From assembly GCA_023667315.1 (NCBI GenBank), contig JAMPAI010000003.1:62001-126000 (forward strand): a DNA stretch of 64,000 nt. Reading direction: 5' to 3'. A model generated the notes under the pieces. The model had not been told where the DNA came from. It worked only from the letters and a program-made list of their open reading frames with translations, and did no database searches. Positions 6,795 to 14,895 of this stretch are shown here, piece by piece (the stretch's first letter is position 1; each line of letters begins with the position of its first letter). A program made the translations under genes and the position numbers. This DNA is from Ruminococcus flavefaciens. Its GTDB lineage: Bacteria > Bacteroidota > Bacteroidia > Bacteroidales > P3.

Positions 6795-8077
6795 TTAAGG
6801 TTCACAGACCACACGGAAGCCAAGACAATGAGTATGGCCATAAGGCCCCAAACTATGACAAGAGTTACGGTTCGTAACGCTACATAGAAACGTGAAACAC
6901 GTACAGCAACCACCCCGCCTCACGTGGTGTTTCCCGCTTGAAGGACCTTGAGGATTACTAACCTCGGTATCAGAATAGTATTCTTCATATCAATCTCTAC
7001 ACCATTCACATGCATTACCGCTCATATCATAAATGCCCAACAGATTGTCCCGTTTCTTTCCGATTGGATGCAGAAAACCTCCACTATTATCTTTATGCCA
7101 TGCCACCATATCCACCAATGAACTGCCGCTGTATTTTGAACTGCCGTTTTTATTTCCGTCCCGGGCTGCATATTCCCACTGCGCCTCTGTCGGTAAGCGA
7201 TACTTCTTGCCCGTCCGGCGACTCAATTCCTCACAGAACGCCGTCGCTTCTTCCCACGAAACGTAAGTCATCGGATAATCCAATCCTGCAGCATCCACCC
7301 TCATATTTGTTCCGGCTTGTGCATTAATCTTGTCAAGATGCTGATATATCGATGTCCCCATTACTTTCTCCCATTGCCCCCGTGTCACTTCGAACTTGCC
7401 GATATAATAACTATCCAACGTCACCCGATGTACATTTCTTTCATTCCAAGCACAATCATCACCCGTACATCCCATCATAAAAGAACCACCCTCCACGTAC
7501 ACCATCTGCATATCAATACCGAACACCTTTTCCGTATAATCGCCAAATTGGGGTTTTGAATAAGAAGGATCTTCGGCCCAAGCCGTCGTCGACTGAAATT
7601 TCAATAATTTGGCAATCAAACTCCGACAACTCTGTTCCATTTTATCGGGACTTATACCTGCGATTTCTTCCGCCGAATTCATTAATCGGACGGTTACCAC
7701 ATCAATAATCCTAGCCGATAATATCACATTCGACATATCATAGTTCGCAACCTCTATGATGATGAGATAGGAAACGCCTCCCATCTTACCAATCTCACGA
7801 ATTTGATTATTGTCCACCACTCCTGTTCTCTGAAACTCATGTTCAGACAATATTTTGACAAATCCAATCGATCATAAACGCCATAACCCGGTGTTGTCAT
7901 AATAGCCGTCGTCACCTTGCTTCGCAAAAGAAGTTTGATACCGTCATTGACATTGCCTTTGGCATCCACCGGATTCAATACCGCCACCTGCTTGAACCCC
8001 ACCTGCCCATAAACTAAACAAGCATTCATCACCAGCCATACAAGTATGATGCTTTTGTAAAAACCATTCTTTTTCAT
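6795..8077 (-). pseudogene. Broken CsgG-like/FGE-sulfatase-domain secreted protein
   Basis: Signal peptide (MKKNGFYKSIILVWLVMNAC) and a CsgG-like region (QVAVLNPVDAKGNVNDGIKL) run in one frame to about 7855. The reading then continues in another frame from LSEHEFQRTG onward, which needs one extra A in the run AAAA near 7855. The second part is a formylglycine-generating-enzyme-like domain (GGSFMMGC, YYIGKFEVTRGQWEKVMG, YRLPTEAQWEYAARDG, DMSGNACEWCRD). A TGA at 6990-6992 stands where Trp is expected, after which the frame continues to a normal GFRVVCEP end and TAA at 6795. A frameshift plus a nonsense codon argues for decay, although sequencing error is not excluded. It is last in the envelope operon. 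Confidence 0.8.
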
Positions 8078-8092
8078 ATTGATATTTGTTTA

Positions 8093-9370
8093 TTAGTTGC
8101 ATTTTCTTGATACCTTTACCCCATTAGACCAATATCCTGCTTTTTCTTTACCCTTTGGTGAAACCATTTTCCCACATCCATGCATCACATCATCTTTCCA
8201 ATGACCTTCATATCGCGAGCCATCACTCCATATCATAACGCCCTCCCCATCTCTTTTATCATTCTTCCAATATCCTTTATATGTGTCGCCATTGGGGTAA
8301 TACATCGTCGCCGGGCTATTGTCGTAATAATAACTAACACCTCCATCTATGTCCCACTCCCTTTGATAATGAACCCTCCTATCATTAACGAGGTTGCCTT
8401 CATAACGGCCTCCATCTAGATAAAACATTACTCCACAGCGCAGTCCGCTTGGGTAAAAACGACCTTCAAATCTATTGCCATTGACGTACTTCATGACACC
8501 AACATTGCCTCTTTCTTTTGGGAAGGTTCCATCAAATTCATTAAAAGTCCCTTCATATCTATTACCATTTGGCAATATAAGCTCCCCCCTTACCGGTTTA
8601 CCATTCAAAAACTCGCCTTCAAAACGATTTCCATTTTTATATGATAAAACTCCTCTGCCTGATTCCTTTCCATGTTCCCATTCTCCATTATATTCGTTGC
8701 CATTGCCATAACGCTTAACCCCGTTTCCATGCTCTTTATCATTAAACCAATCTCCTTCATAATATCGGGATCCCCAGTCCATCTTTCCCCTGCCATGTCT
8801 TAAACCATTTACCCAAGTTCCACTATAAACACCTTCTTTGTTTTTCATCACGCCCTGACCATGTGGTTTCCCATTTTTCTCTTCCCCTTCATATAGGTCA
8901 ATTGCATTACAGAATTTCGATATCATTGCTTGAAGATTTTTCATCAAGTCTGTTATATCCCTTGCATAATAAACTTGTTGATACTCTACGCTAGAGGTTT
9001 CAATATTCAGCAATTTTACAGTAAACAATATCTTTTCAATCTTTTCAGAAGATGGAGTCAGTACAGAGAGTAACACCTTTTCTGCGCCTGCTAACTTGCC
9101 TATAGCTACTGCATCTTTGTCATCCACCATGCTGGAATGTGAAAACGCTTGTTCTTGCAATATCTTTTCCAGAAAAACACGTTCCAATACCGTGTACCGT
9201 TTTGAGTTCACAACGGTTGAACTTATAAGCTCCCTTATCGCATCTTTCGCGCCACTTCCCAACGACACAGAAACTGCCGTAGGGTCAAAAATCGCAATCT
9301 TAGGATTTGTCTGAGTATTTCCTATGCAAACCAAACAGCATGCCAATAAGGGTGTCAGGATTCTATTCAT
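8093..9370 (-). CDS. CsgG-like domain protein with MORN repeats
   Basis: 425 aa with a signal peptide. Residues about 20-155 resemble the CsgG/LpoB-type fold (KIAIFDPTAVSVSLGSGAKD..., YTVLERVFLEKILQEQ, GAEKVLLSVL). From about 160 to the end there are roughly ten MORN-type repeats (YEGEEKNGKPHGQGVM, YSGTWVNGLRHGRGKM, YEGDWFNDKEHGNGV, YEGHWKDDVMHGCGKM). MORN repeats form beta-hairpin rods and often bind lipids or scaffold proteins. It overlaps the upstream gene by 4 bases and precedes the FGE-like pseudogene by 15, so it belongs to one envelope operon. A periplasmic or outer-membrane scaffold role is inference. Confidence 0.75.
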   Translation of the reverse strand: MNRILTPLLACCLVCIGNTQTNPKIAIFDPTAVSVSLGSGAKDAIRELISSTVVNSKRYTVLERVFLEKILQEQAFSHSSMVDDKDAVAIGKLAGAEKVLLSVLTPSSEKIEKILFTVKLLNIETSSVEYQQVYYARDITDLMKNLQAMISKFCNAIDLYEGEEKNGKPHGQGVMKNKEGVYSGTWVNGLRHGRGKMDWGSRYYEGDWFNDKEHGNGVKRYGNGNEYNGEWEHGKESGRGVLSYKNGNRFEGEFLNGKPVRGELILPNGNRYEGTFNEFDGTFPKERGNVGVMKYVNGNRFEGRFYPSGLRCGVMFYLDGGRYEGNLVNDRRVHYQREWDIDGGVSYYYDNSPATMYYPNGDTYKGYWKNDKRDGEGVMIWSDGSRYEGHWKDDVMHGCGKMVSPKGKEKAGYWSNGVKVSRKCN

Positions 9371-10410
9371 TGTATGGTTTGTTTTAAACGTTCCACCAAT
9401 ATCTCTTTTATCTGCCTATAGGCGGCCTCGGCTGCTGCGTGATAACTGCGTGTATCACCGCCTTTTTCGGAAACAGCATCTTCCATAACACGTTGCGACC
9501 TTATGCCCCAATCCAGGGTAATAACAGCATCTACATAAGCAAAATATGCATGCATATTACCCATAATGATATGATTGGATTCTCTCGCCGAACAATAAAC
9601 GGTTATAGCCCAATCGGCCGAAGACGCTTCTTGAGTGAAACTGCAACCTATTTTTGATAAAAGTCCTTTCAATTCTTTCTCCAACAGGGGGTACGGAGTA
9701 TCAAACAAATCCGCTTTACATTCAAGGTAAATTCGTGTGCCGTATTGTTGCTCCGCTAATAATTGTTTTATCTTCCGTTCATTATTGTTCAACTTGCTCT
9801 GCCATTGATTCAATTCGGAAGATGACGAACCAAAAATATTCATCCATCCTAAAGGTTCTTCCATGTCGGAAAAATATAGTTGTGCTGTTTTCAATTCGGT
9901 TACAACTTGAGACTTAAGGCCCTCCGATATATAGTTCTCGGCATTCGTAATTGCACTTTCAATTTTATTGTTCAACAATAAGAGCTCGTTTGAGTAGAAG
10001 TTTCGTATCCTTTCTTTACTGATGTAGGCTACTACAGCACCTTCTTTCTTACTCGCATCATAGAAAGTTTGTGTTTCCACAAACCTTAAGTTGGCTTTAG
10101 TGTTGAATTTTGTTTCCGAACCATAATCCTCACGACTACGACCATCCACTACAGATGTCTTCATCCGTGCATAGTCCTGTATTTTTAACTCTATCTGTTT
10201 GGCTATATTGGCACGGGCAACATCAAGCAGTTGGTCTTTGAAAAACACCTCGGATTGATTTCTACTGTTTGAATCACTTTGTATGTCATACAAGTATCCG
10301 CCAAGAGTATATTCTTTCCACTCTGGCGGATACCCATATTCTCCCCTCGCATAATCATACTGTCCAAATATGCAAAACAAAAGCAATAATATAAGACAGA
10401 TCTTTCTCAC
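9367..10410 (-). CDS. Secreted protein with LPP20-like region
   Basis: 347 aa with a signal peptide. Residues about 55-140 (ARANIAKQIELKIQDYARMK..., FVETQTFYDASKKEGAVVAYISKE) resemble the LPP20-type domain found in Bacteroidota envelope lipoproteins. The C-terminal third (ADWAITVYCSARESN...) may be a second alpha/beta module. The start is 23 bases from the lipoprotein gene upstream and its end overlaps the MORN gene. Function unknown; the context is a set of CsgG/LPP20-type envelope proteins. Confidence 0.6.
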   Translation of the reverse strand: MRKICLILLLLFCIFGQYDYARGEYGYPPEWKEYTLGGYLYDIQSDSNSRNQSEVFFKDQLLDVARANIAKQIELKIQDYARMKTSVVDGRSREDYGSETKFNTKANLRFVETQTFYDASKKEGAVVAYISKERIRNFYSNELLLLNNKIESAITNAENYISEGLKSQVVTELKTAQLYFSDMEEPLGWMNIFGSSSSELNQWQSKLNNNERKIKQLLAEQQYGTRIYLECKADLFDTPYPLLEKELKGLLSKIGCSFTQEASSADWAITVYCSARESNHIIMGNMHAYFAYVDAVITLDWGIRSQRVMEDAVSEKGGDTRSYHAAAEAAYRQIKEILVERLKQTIQ

Positions 10411-10433
10411 GATTATAGGGTATGATTTTTCTT

Positions 10434-11063
10434 TTAGTTGAAGGAACTTTTTACCGCGTCAATAATCGCATTATTCACATCGATAAAATTCTTTAATTCT
10501 TCCCCTTGAAGATCTGCCGGCCTAAATGCTCCCGCATTATCTAACAATTTATTGAAGCGGTCTCCCCTCGTACCCACTTTTGCAGTAACATCATACATTT
10601 TTGTTGTAGGATTATACTCAATTATACCATCGCCCAATGGCATACAGGCCTTGGTTAAACTGATGCTTACTTGATTCCAGTATTCTTTTACCGCCTCTTG
10701 TGTCTTACCATTATTTATCAATGTTCCTTGCTCGGCTTGTGCTTTCACAGCATTTTGTAATACAAGCGAGATTGTTGAATAAGCATTCCTTTGGGCAAGG
10801 CTAATCGCAGCTCGTTTATTATCCGCTTTGGCCGTACCGACAAAATACACATGAGGCATTTTTATCATACCTGTACCCTCATCATTTAATGTTTCTATTT
10901 CTTCGAAACCTTGCAACTTTATTTGCTGCTTTCTCACATTGTCCCCTTCCAAACTTTCTTCTTTATGTGGCTTCTCTGAAGCCGTTTTTGAACTCGAGCA
11001 CGCAGTGAACATGCATGCCATCACTCCGATAGCAATGCACAAGATGAATTTAAATGTTTTCAT
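10434..11063 (-). CDS. LPP20-like outer-membrane lipoprotein
   Basis: 209 aa. The lipobox MFTACSSS places the lipidated Cys near residue 22. The body (HVYFVGTAKADNKRAAISLAQRNAYSTISLVLQNAVKAQAEQG) has the pattern of LPP20-family lipoproteins. The residues after the lipobox Cys are Ser-rich rather than acidic, so it may stay in the periplasmic leaflet. It is co-oriented with the LPP20-like and MORN genes and may act with them. Confidence 0.7.
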   Translation of the reverse strand: MKTFKFILCIAIGVMACMFTACSSSKTASEKPHKEESLEGDNVRKQQIKLQGFEEIETLNDEGTGMIKMPHVYFVGTAKADNKRAAISLAQRNAYSTISLVLQNAVKAQAEQGTLINNGKTQEAVKEYWNQVSISLTKACMPLGDGIIEYNPTTKMYDVTAKVGTRGDRFNKLLDNAGAFRPADLQGEELKNFIDVNNAIIDAVKSSFN

Positions 11064-11136
11064 TTTAAGTGTTTTTTTTGTTAGTAATTAAATGTATGTT
11101 TATTAGTTGTATTTCGTCGAAGGTTCATACTCATTA

Positions 11137-11733
11137 TCATGTACATCGGAATCTTGTAGAAACCATACAAAAAAACATAATCCAGCCAACAATAGGTACT
11201 AATGACCAAAAAAGATTGGCTCCACTCTTTCCGATGTCATGTAATCGACGGACAGATACAGATAAGCCAGGAAGAAAAACAGCAAGTCTATAGATGGCTG
11301 TAATTACAATGATCCCGATGGCGATTCCATCTTCATCTCCTAAGAATATACCTAAAAAGCACCATAGGATGAAGTTTATTAGCGTATTAAACAGATAGAA
11401 AAACCAGTATTCAGAACGTCGGGCTCGACCTGAAAAAGTGACATAGTTATTGAAGCATTCAGCTATGGCTTCTCCAAAGGTTAGCTTGGGGTATTCAAGG
11501 CAATATTGCTTTGGATGAGGACGATAAGAAAATTCTGCTTGTCCATAGGAATTTGGACCATAGTGGCAACTATGATTCGATGTATATTGTTGGTAGGACT
11601 CGCTCCCTGTATAAAGATGGCTGTGCTGTCTATTTTGAGTCCTTTCATTTTTAAGAGGAACTCCGCATTGAGGACAGTTTTTCGCTAAGTCTGAAACTTG
11701 TGCCCCACATTCGGAGCATTGAATTAAAGCCAT
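11137..11733 (-). CDS. Zinc-ribbon plus DUF805 membrane protein, C-terminus frameshifted
   Basis: 198 aa as read. Residues 6-24 form a zinc ribbon (CSECGAQVSDLAKNCPQCG), followed by a polar linker and a DUF805 domain with membrane helices (FSGRARRSEYWFFYLFNTLI, LPGLSVSVRRLHDIGKSG). The frame ends abruptly in FFCMVSTRFRCT. Removing one T from the T7 run at about 11169-11175 (A7 on the plus strand) restores a typical DUF805 end, LQDSDVHDNEYEPSTKYN, with a stop at 11103-11105. So either the gene has a recent one-base insertion or the assembly has a homopolymer error. The helices remain intact, so some function may survive. Confidence 0.75.
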   Translation of the reverse strand: MALIQCSECGAQVSDLAKNCPQCGVPLKNERTQNRQHSHLYTGSESYQQYTSNHSCHYGPNSYGQAEFSYRPHPKQYCLEYPKLTFGEAIAECFNNYVTFSGRARRSEYWFFYLFNTLINFILWCFLGIFLGDEDGIAIGIIVITAIYRLAVFLPGLSVSVRRLHDIGKSGANLFWSLVPIVGWIMFFCMVSTRFRCT

Positions 11734-11738
11734 GGTAT

Positions 11739-12158
11739 TTATTGGTTATTGTAATAATAGTCTATTACTTTCCAATTGTCATTTTCTTCTTCATCTAGAA
11801 GTTGAATTGAATATGTTTTTCCTGTTCTTTGGTTGGTAAAGACTACGGTAACTACATATCCATCTCTACTTCTTAATGTTGAAACAGACGAATGATAAAG
11901 TATATCGTTGATTAATATGTCTCTTTTCTCTTTAGGAACACTTAAGAGTATATCCTTGATTTCATAGTCGCTATAGGGAAAATTTTCCACATAAAAGTCG
12001 GGGTGGCAGAAAGATTTTAATGTGGACACATCTCCTTTCGCAACAGCTATAAATACTGCTTTTGCTCTATATACGGCAGTTGAATATCTTTCTTGTGCAA
12101 ATAAAGAAATGGAATAACTATATATAAAAAAGATAATCAAAAGAGTTATTCGTTTCAT
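11739..12158 (-). CDS. Small secreted protein of unknown function
   Basis: 139 aa with a signal peptide ending near LFAQ. The mature part (YRAKAVFIAVAKGDVSTLKSF..., VVTVVFTNQRTGKTYSIQLL, NWKVIDYYY) has the alternating helix and sheet pattern and size of NTF2-like or DUF4878-type domains, but I cannot assign it firmly. It is the first gene of the operon that runs down to 6795 and is 5 bases upstream of the DUF805 gene. Confidence 0.55.
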   Translation of the reverse strand: MKRITLLIIFFIYSYSISLFAQERYSTAVYRAKAVFIAVAKGDVSTLKSFCHPDFYVENFPYSDYEIKDILLSVPKEKRDILINDILYHSSVSTLRSRDGYVVTVVFTNQRTGKTYSIQLLDEEENDNWKVIDYYYNNQ

Positions 12159-12195
12159 TTCTTTTCCTATTTTATGGTTGTTAAATATTACAATG

Positions 12196-12214
12196 TTTCT
12201 GCTTTATGCAGAAA
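12196..12214. repeat. Short inverted repeat in the 12.16-12.35 kb divergent region
   Basis: TTTCTGC, a five-base spacer and GCAGAAA lie between the minus-strand operon (start 12158) and the plus-strand regulator (12354). It may be an operator for that regulator. Apart from the promoter at 12328-12335 I see nothing else in this gap. Confidence 0.3.
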
Positions 12215-12327
12215 GCATTATATAGTTTGCAAGTTTAGTCTTCCATTATTGGATATTCAACCCAACATATGCAGTCCTAATAAATTATGTTTACATAATT
12301 GCGGTTTATACACTTGATGGTACATGG

Positions 12328-12335
12328 TACTTTTG
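12328..12335 (+). promoter_or_regulatory. -7 promoter element of the small regulator gene
   Basis: TACTTTTG is an exact TAnnTTTG match, 18 bases ahead of the ATG at 12354, supporting that start. No well-spaced TTG element is obvious. Confidence 0.4.
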
Positions 12336-12353
12336 TCCTCTGAAATCGAATGA

Positions 12354-12698
12354 ATGAAATCTGCGGTAATGGATATGAGTCCTGTTTCAGAACAGATAAG
12401 CCTGCAACAACAGCCCGTTTTACGGCAAAGAGTTGCTGTAATGAATGAGAAAGGTTCTAAATGTCATCAACAATCTGAGCAAGAAGTTTTGCGCATTGCT
12501 CAAATCGGTGCCCATATCAAAGATCTGCGTATCCAAAAGGGTTACACTAGCGCGGAAATTTTTGCGTACGACCATGAATTAAACCGTATTAGTTATTGGC
12601 GCATGGAAAAGGGCAGTAATATCACAATGGCATCGCTGTTCCGTATCCTGGACATACATCAAATCACCCTCAGCGAATTTTTCAAGGATATAGATTAA
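12354..12698 (+). CDS. XRE-like helix-turn-helix regulator
   Basis: 114 aa. After a polar N-terminal 45 residues, a Cro/C1-type fold can be followed: IGAHIKDLRIQKGYTSAEIF, ISYWRMEKG and LFRILDIHQITLSEFF. This pattern is common in Bacteroidales stand-alone regulators near mobile or accessory regions. It stands divergent to the envelope operon and convergent to the hipB-like gene. A later ATG (residue 30) is possible, but the promoter position supports the longer form. Target unknown. Confidence 0.65.
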   Translation: MKSAVMDMSPVSEQISLQQQPVLRQRVAVMNEKGSKCHQQSEQEVLRIAQIGAHIKDLRIQKGYTSAEIFAYDHELNRISYWRMEKGSNITMASLFRILDIHQITLSEFFKDID

Positions 12699-12769
12699 GG
12701 TAGTTTATCGTTGGATTTCATCCGACCTTTATGAACGTAGTGTTTATATCGTCGATGTTTATGACTCCG

Positions 12770-12997
12770 CTATACTTTTACGTCATGGCAGAGTTCGAAC
12801 CGTCCTCCGAACCTATCTATATCGCGTTGGGAGAGCCCCAATTTCCGAGCCTCTCTCTGCCATGTGGCCATGGCGTCCTTTACTTCGTTGAGGATGGCGG
12901 AGCCTCTTTCTTGGCTGAGCATATATTCGCTTGCGGCGTTCAATAGAATATCGGTATCGGATTCGTTGGAAGCGCGGCTAATCAGCAGACTTTGGTG
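12770..12997 (-). pseudogene. Remnant of a HipA-type toxin kinase (C-terminus only)
   Basis: About 75 codons beginning right after the stop of the hipB-like gene read SLLISRASNESDTDILLNA, then MLSQERGSAILNEVKDAMATW and LGLSQRDIDRFGGRF before a stop at 12770. This is the pattern of the last helices of HipA kinases. The kinase core, normally several hundred residues between hipB and this tail, is missing, so an internal deletion has removed most of the toxin. The open frame further upstream is only the shadow of hipB. Confidence 0.65.
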
Positions 12998-12999
12998 TC

Positions 13000-13320
13000 T
13001 TACTCCTTTTTCGAGGCCCGTTGCCGGTGTTTCAGGCTTAGGTCTTGTAGCGTCCGGCCCAATTTGTCTTCTTGGGCGAGCAGCAACAGGTCGTATTCCA
13101 ATTGCAGGGCGTAGAGCACGCGGGCGTAGATGCCGATGGCCACGGTGGGGGCGCCTTTTTCGATGCGTGCCACCGTGAGCGGGGAACAAGTGGCGCGTTC
13201 GGCCACCTGCGCGATGCTGAGGTTCCGGCGCAATCGGGCCAGGCGTATCTGTTTGCCCATCAGGCTCATCTTCTGTTCTAATTTACGGGGCAGTTTCGTG
13301 CCCATCGTATTCTTCGCCAT
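13000..13320 (-). CDS. HipB-like XRE antitoxin
   Basis: 106 aa. A classical helix-turn-helix occupies residues about 25-75 (IRLARLRRNLSIAQVAERA, CSPLTVARIEKG, YARVLYALQLEYDLLLLA), with basic ends. Size, fold and position ahead of a HipA remnant identify it as the antitoxin/repressor of a hipBA pair. The coding frame is intact although the toxin is deleted; it may persist as a regulator. The high GC of the gene contrasts with its AT-rich promoter. Confidence 0.72.
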   Translation of the reverse strand: MAKNTMGTKLPRKLEQKMSLMGKQIRLARLRRNLSIAQVAERATCSPLTVARIEKGAPTVAIGIYARVLYALQLEYDLLLLAQEDKLGRTLQDLSLKHRQRASKKE

Positions 13321-13334
13321 GTCGCTTTCAATAC

Positions 13335-13377
13335 ATCATATAATATGCAAAAATAGTATAAATATTTATTATATGAT
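13335..13377 (-). promoter_or_regulatory. hipB promoter inside an inverted-repeat operator
   Basis: ATCATATAAT (13335-13344) and its exact complement ATTATATGAT (13368-13377) flank a -7 box TATTTTTG on the minus strand (13355-13348), 28 bases ahead of the hipB start. A dyad spanning the promoter fits autorepression, as known for HipB-type antitoxins. Confidence 0.5.
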
Positions 13378-13441
13378 AGGTTGATTGAATGTTTTATCGC
13401 AAGGAATCTGCCTGCGGGTCGGCTCTCCGTAAAATTTGAGA

Positions 13442-13556
13442 TCAAAATCGACCGACAAAAATCATCAAAATCGACCGATGAAAACTGTCAAAATCGACTG
13501 ATAGAATTAATCAAAATCGACCGACAAAAACTATCAAAAACGACCGATAAATTTTG
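13442..13556. repeat. Five-unit 23-bp tandem repeat array, upstream of the ATPase
   Basis: Units start at 13442, 13465, 13488, 13511 and 13534, each exactly 23 bases. The core is TCAAAA(T/A)CGACCGA(T/C), with one unit reading CGACTGAT, followed by a variable tail of about 8 bases. There are no spacers. The same unit recurs four times right after the ATPase gene. Confidence 0.9.
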
Positions 13557-13605
13557 TAAATCGAAATAAATCACTAATTTTGCATTTTGTAAAAGGAGGC
13601 GTTAT

Positions 13606-14895
13606 ATGGACTACTTTAAACGTATTGCGGATGGTCTGCTTGAGACGCGCTTGGAAGCTTTTGGTGCGGTGCAGATAAAGGGGCCTAAATGGTGTGGTAA
13701 AACCACTACGGCGGCCATGCAGGCCAGGAGCGTGCTTAAGATGCAGGATCCGGACAATCGGGAAAGCTATCTGGCCACCGCCCGAATCAAGCCTTCGTTG
13801 CTGCTTAAGGGCGACACGCCCCGGCTGATCGACGAATGGCAGGTGGCGCCGGTGCTGTGGGACTCGGTGCGTCATGCGGTGGACGAGCGGCAGGAAAGGG
13901 GGCAGTTTATTCTTACCGGTTCCACCGTAATCGACAGCAGCGCCATCATGCATACCGGCACTGGGCGTATCTCGCAGATGCAGATGTATCCCATGAGCCT
14001 TTACGAATCGCGGGAATCGAACGGAAAAATCTCGCTGCAGGAACTTTTCGACGATAAAAAACTCGATATTGACGGCGTTACGTCCGATCTGTCGGTGGAA
14101 AAACTGATTTTTGCCGCCTGCAGGGGCGGGTGGCCGGCATCGCTCGGCAAGATGAGCGACAGGGGCAAGCTTATGATAGCCAAGGATTACGTTAACATCA
14201 TCTGCGAAGAAGATATTTCGCGGGTGGACGATCGGAAACGGAATCCGGCCTTGGCGCGTCTGATTATGCGATCCTATGCCCGCAACATCTGCTCCTTGGC
14301 CAAGAAAACGCAGATGCTGGCCGATGTGGAGGCCGAAATGGAGAACACGGCCTTATCAACCTTTAACGACTATGTGGGCGCGTTGGAAAAACTGTTCGTG
14401 ATAGACGATATCGAGGCCTGGAGCCCCTCCATCCGTTCCAAGACCACCATTCGGACGGGCAAGAAGCGTTGCTTTTCGGATCCCTCCATGGCTGTGGCCG
14501 CCACCGGAGCCTCGCCGCAGAGCCTCGAGCAGGATTTGTTGGCCTTCGGCTTTATCTACGAATGCCTGTGCATGCGCGATCTGAAGGTGTACTCCCAGGG
14601 TATGGGTGGGCGCCTGTCGTATTATCGGGATCGCAGTGGATTGGAGGCGGATGCCGTGCTGCATTTGGAAGACGGTCGTTATGCCTTGATAGAATGTAAG
14701 TTGGGTAGCAGGGATATCGACGAGGGGGCAAGCCATCTTCTGGAATTGAAACACCTGGTAGAACTGCGGAACGCGGCGGATAGAAAACATGCCATAAGGA
14801 TTCCCGACCTGCTGCTGGTGCTTACCGGCGGCGAAATGGCCTACACCCGCGAGGACGGCGTAAAGGTGATACCCGTCGGCTGCCTGAAAGATTGA
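13606..14895 (+). CDS. AAA ATPase with DUF4143-type nuclease-like C-terminus
   Basis: 429 aa. A variant Walker A (GPKWCGKTTT, residues about 26-35) and Walker B (RLIDEWQ) mark the AAA_14-type ATPase domain, with sensor-like ILTGST. The C-terminal half fits DUF4143, including a PD-(D/E)XK-like patch (SGLEADAVLH then YALIECKLG). A strong ribosome site AAAGGAGG lies 8-15 bases ahead of the ATG. It is bracketed by 23-bp repeat arrays, the second starting on the base after the stop codon. This family is common in Bacteroidales and poorly understood; roles in mobile elements or defence have been suggested only by association. Confidence 0.85.
   Translation: MDYFKRIADGLLETRLEAFGAVQIKGPKWCGKTTTAAMQARSVLKMQDPDNRESYLATARIKPSLLLKGDTPRLIDEWQVAPVLWDSVRHAVDERQERGQFILTGSTVIDSSAIMHTGTGRISQMQMYPMSLYESRESNGKISLQELFDDKKLDIDGVTSDLSVEKLIFAACRGGWPASLGKMSDRGKLMIAKDYVNIICEEDISRVDDRKRNPALARLIMRSYARNICSLAKKTQMLADVEAEMENTALSTFNDYVGALEKLFVIDDIEAWSPSIRSKTTIRTGKKRCFSDPSMAVAATGASPQSLEQDLLAFGFIYECLCMRDLKVYSQGMGGRLSYYRDRSGLEADAVLHLEDGRYALIECKLGSRDIDEGASHLLELKHLVELRNAADRKHAIRIPDLLLVLTGGEMAYTREDGVKVIPVGCLKD

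Noticed and set aside
6990..6992. Selenocysteine at the in-frame TGA of the FGE-like gene
   Set aside because: The position is a conserved Trp in the domain, not Cys, and the gene also has a frameshift; no SECIS-like hairpin is obvious.
12998..13189. N-terminal half of the 139-aa frame overlapping hipB
   Set aside because: It is the out-of-frame shadow of hipB; only the part after the hipB stop looks like HipA.
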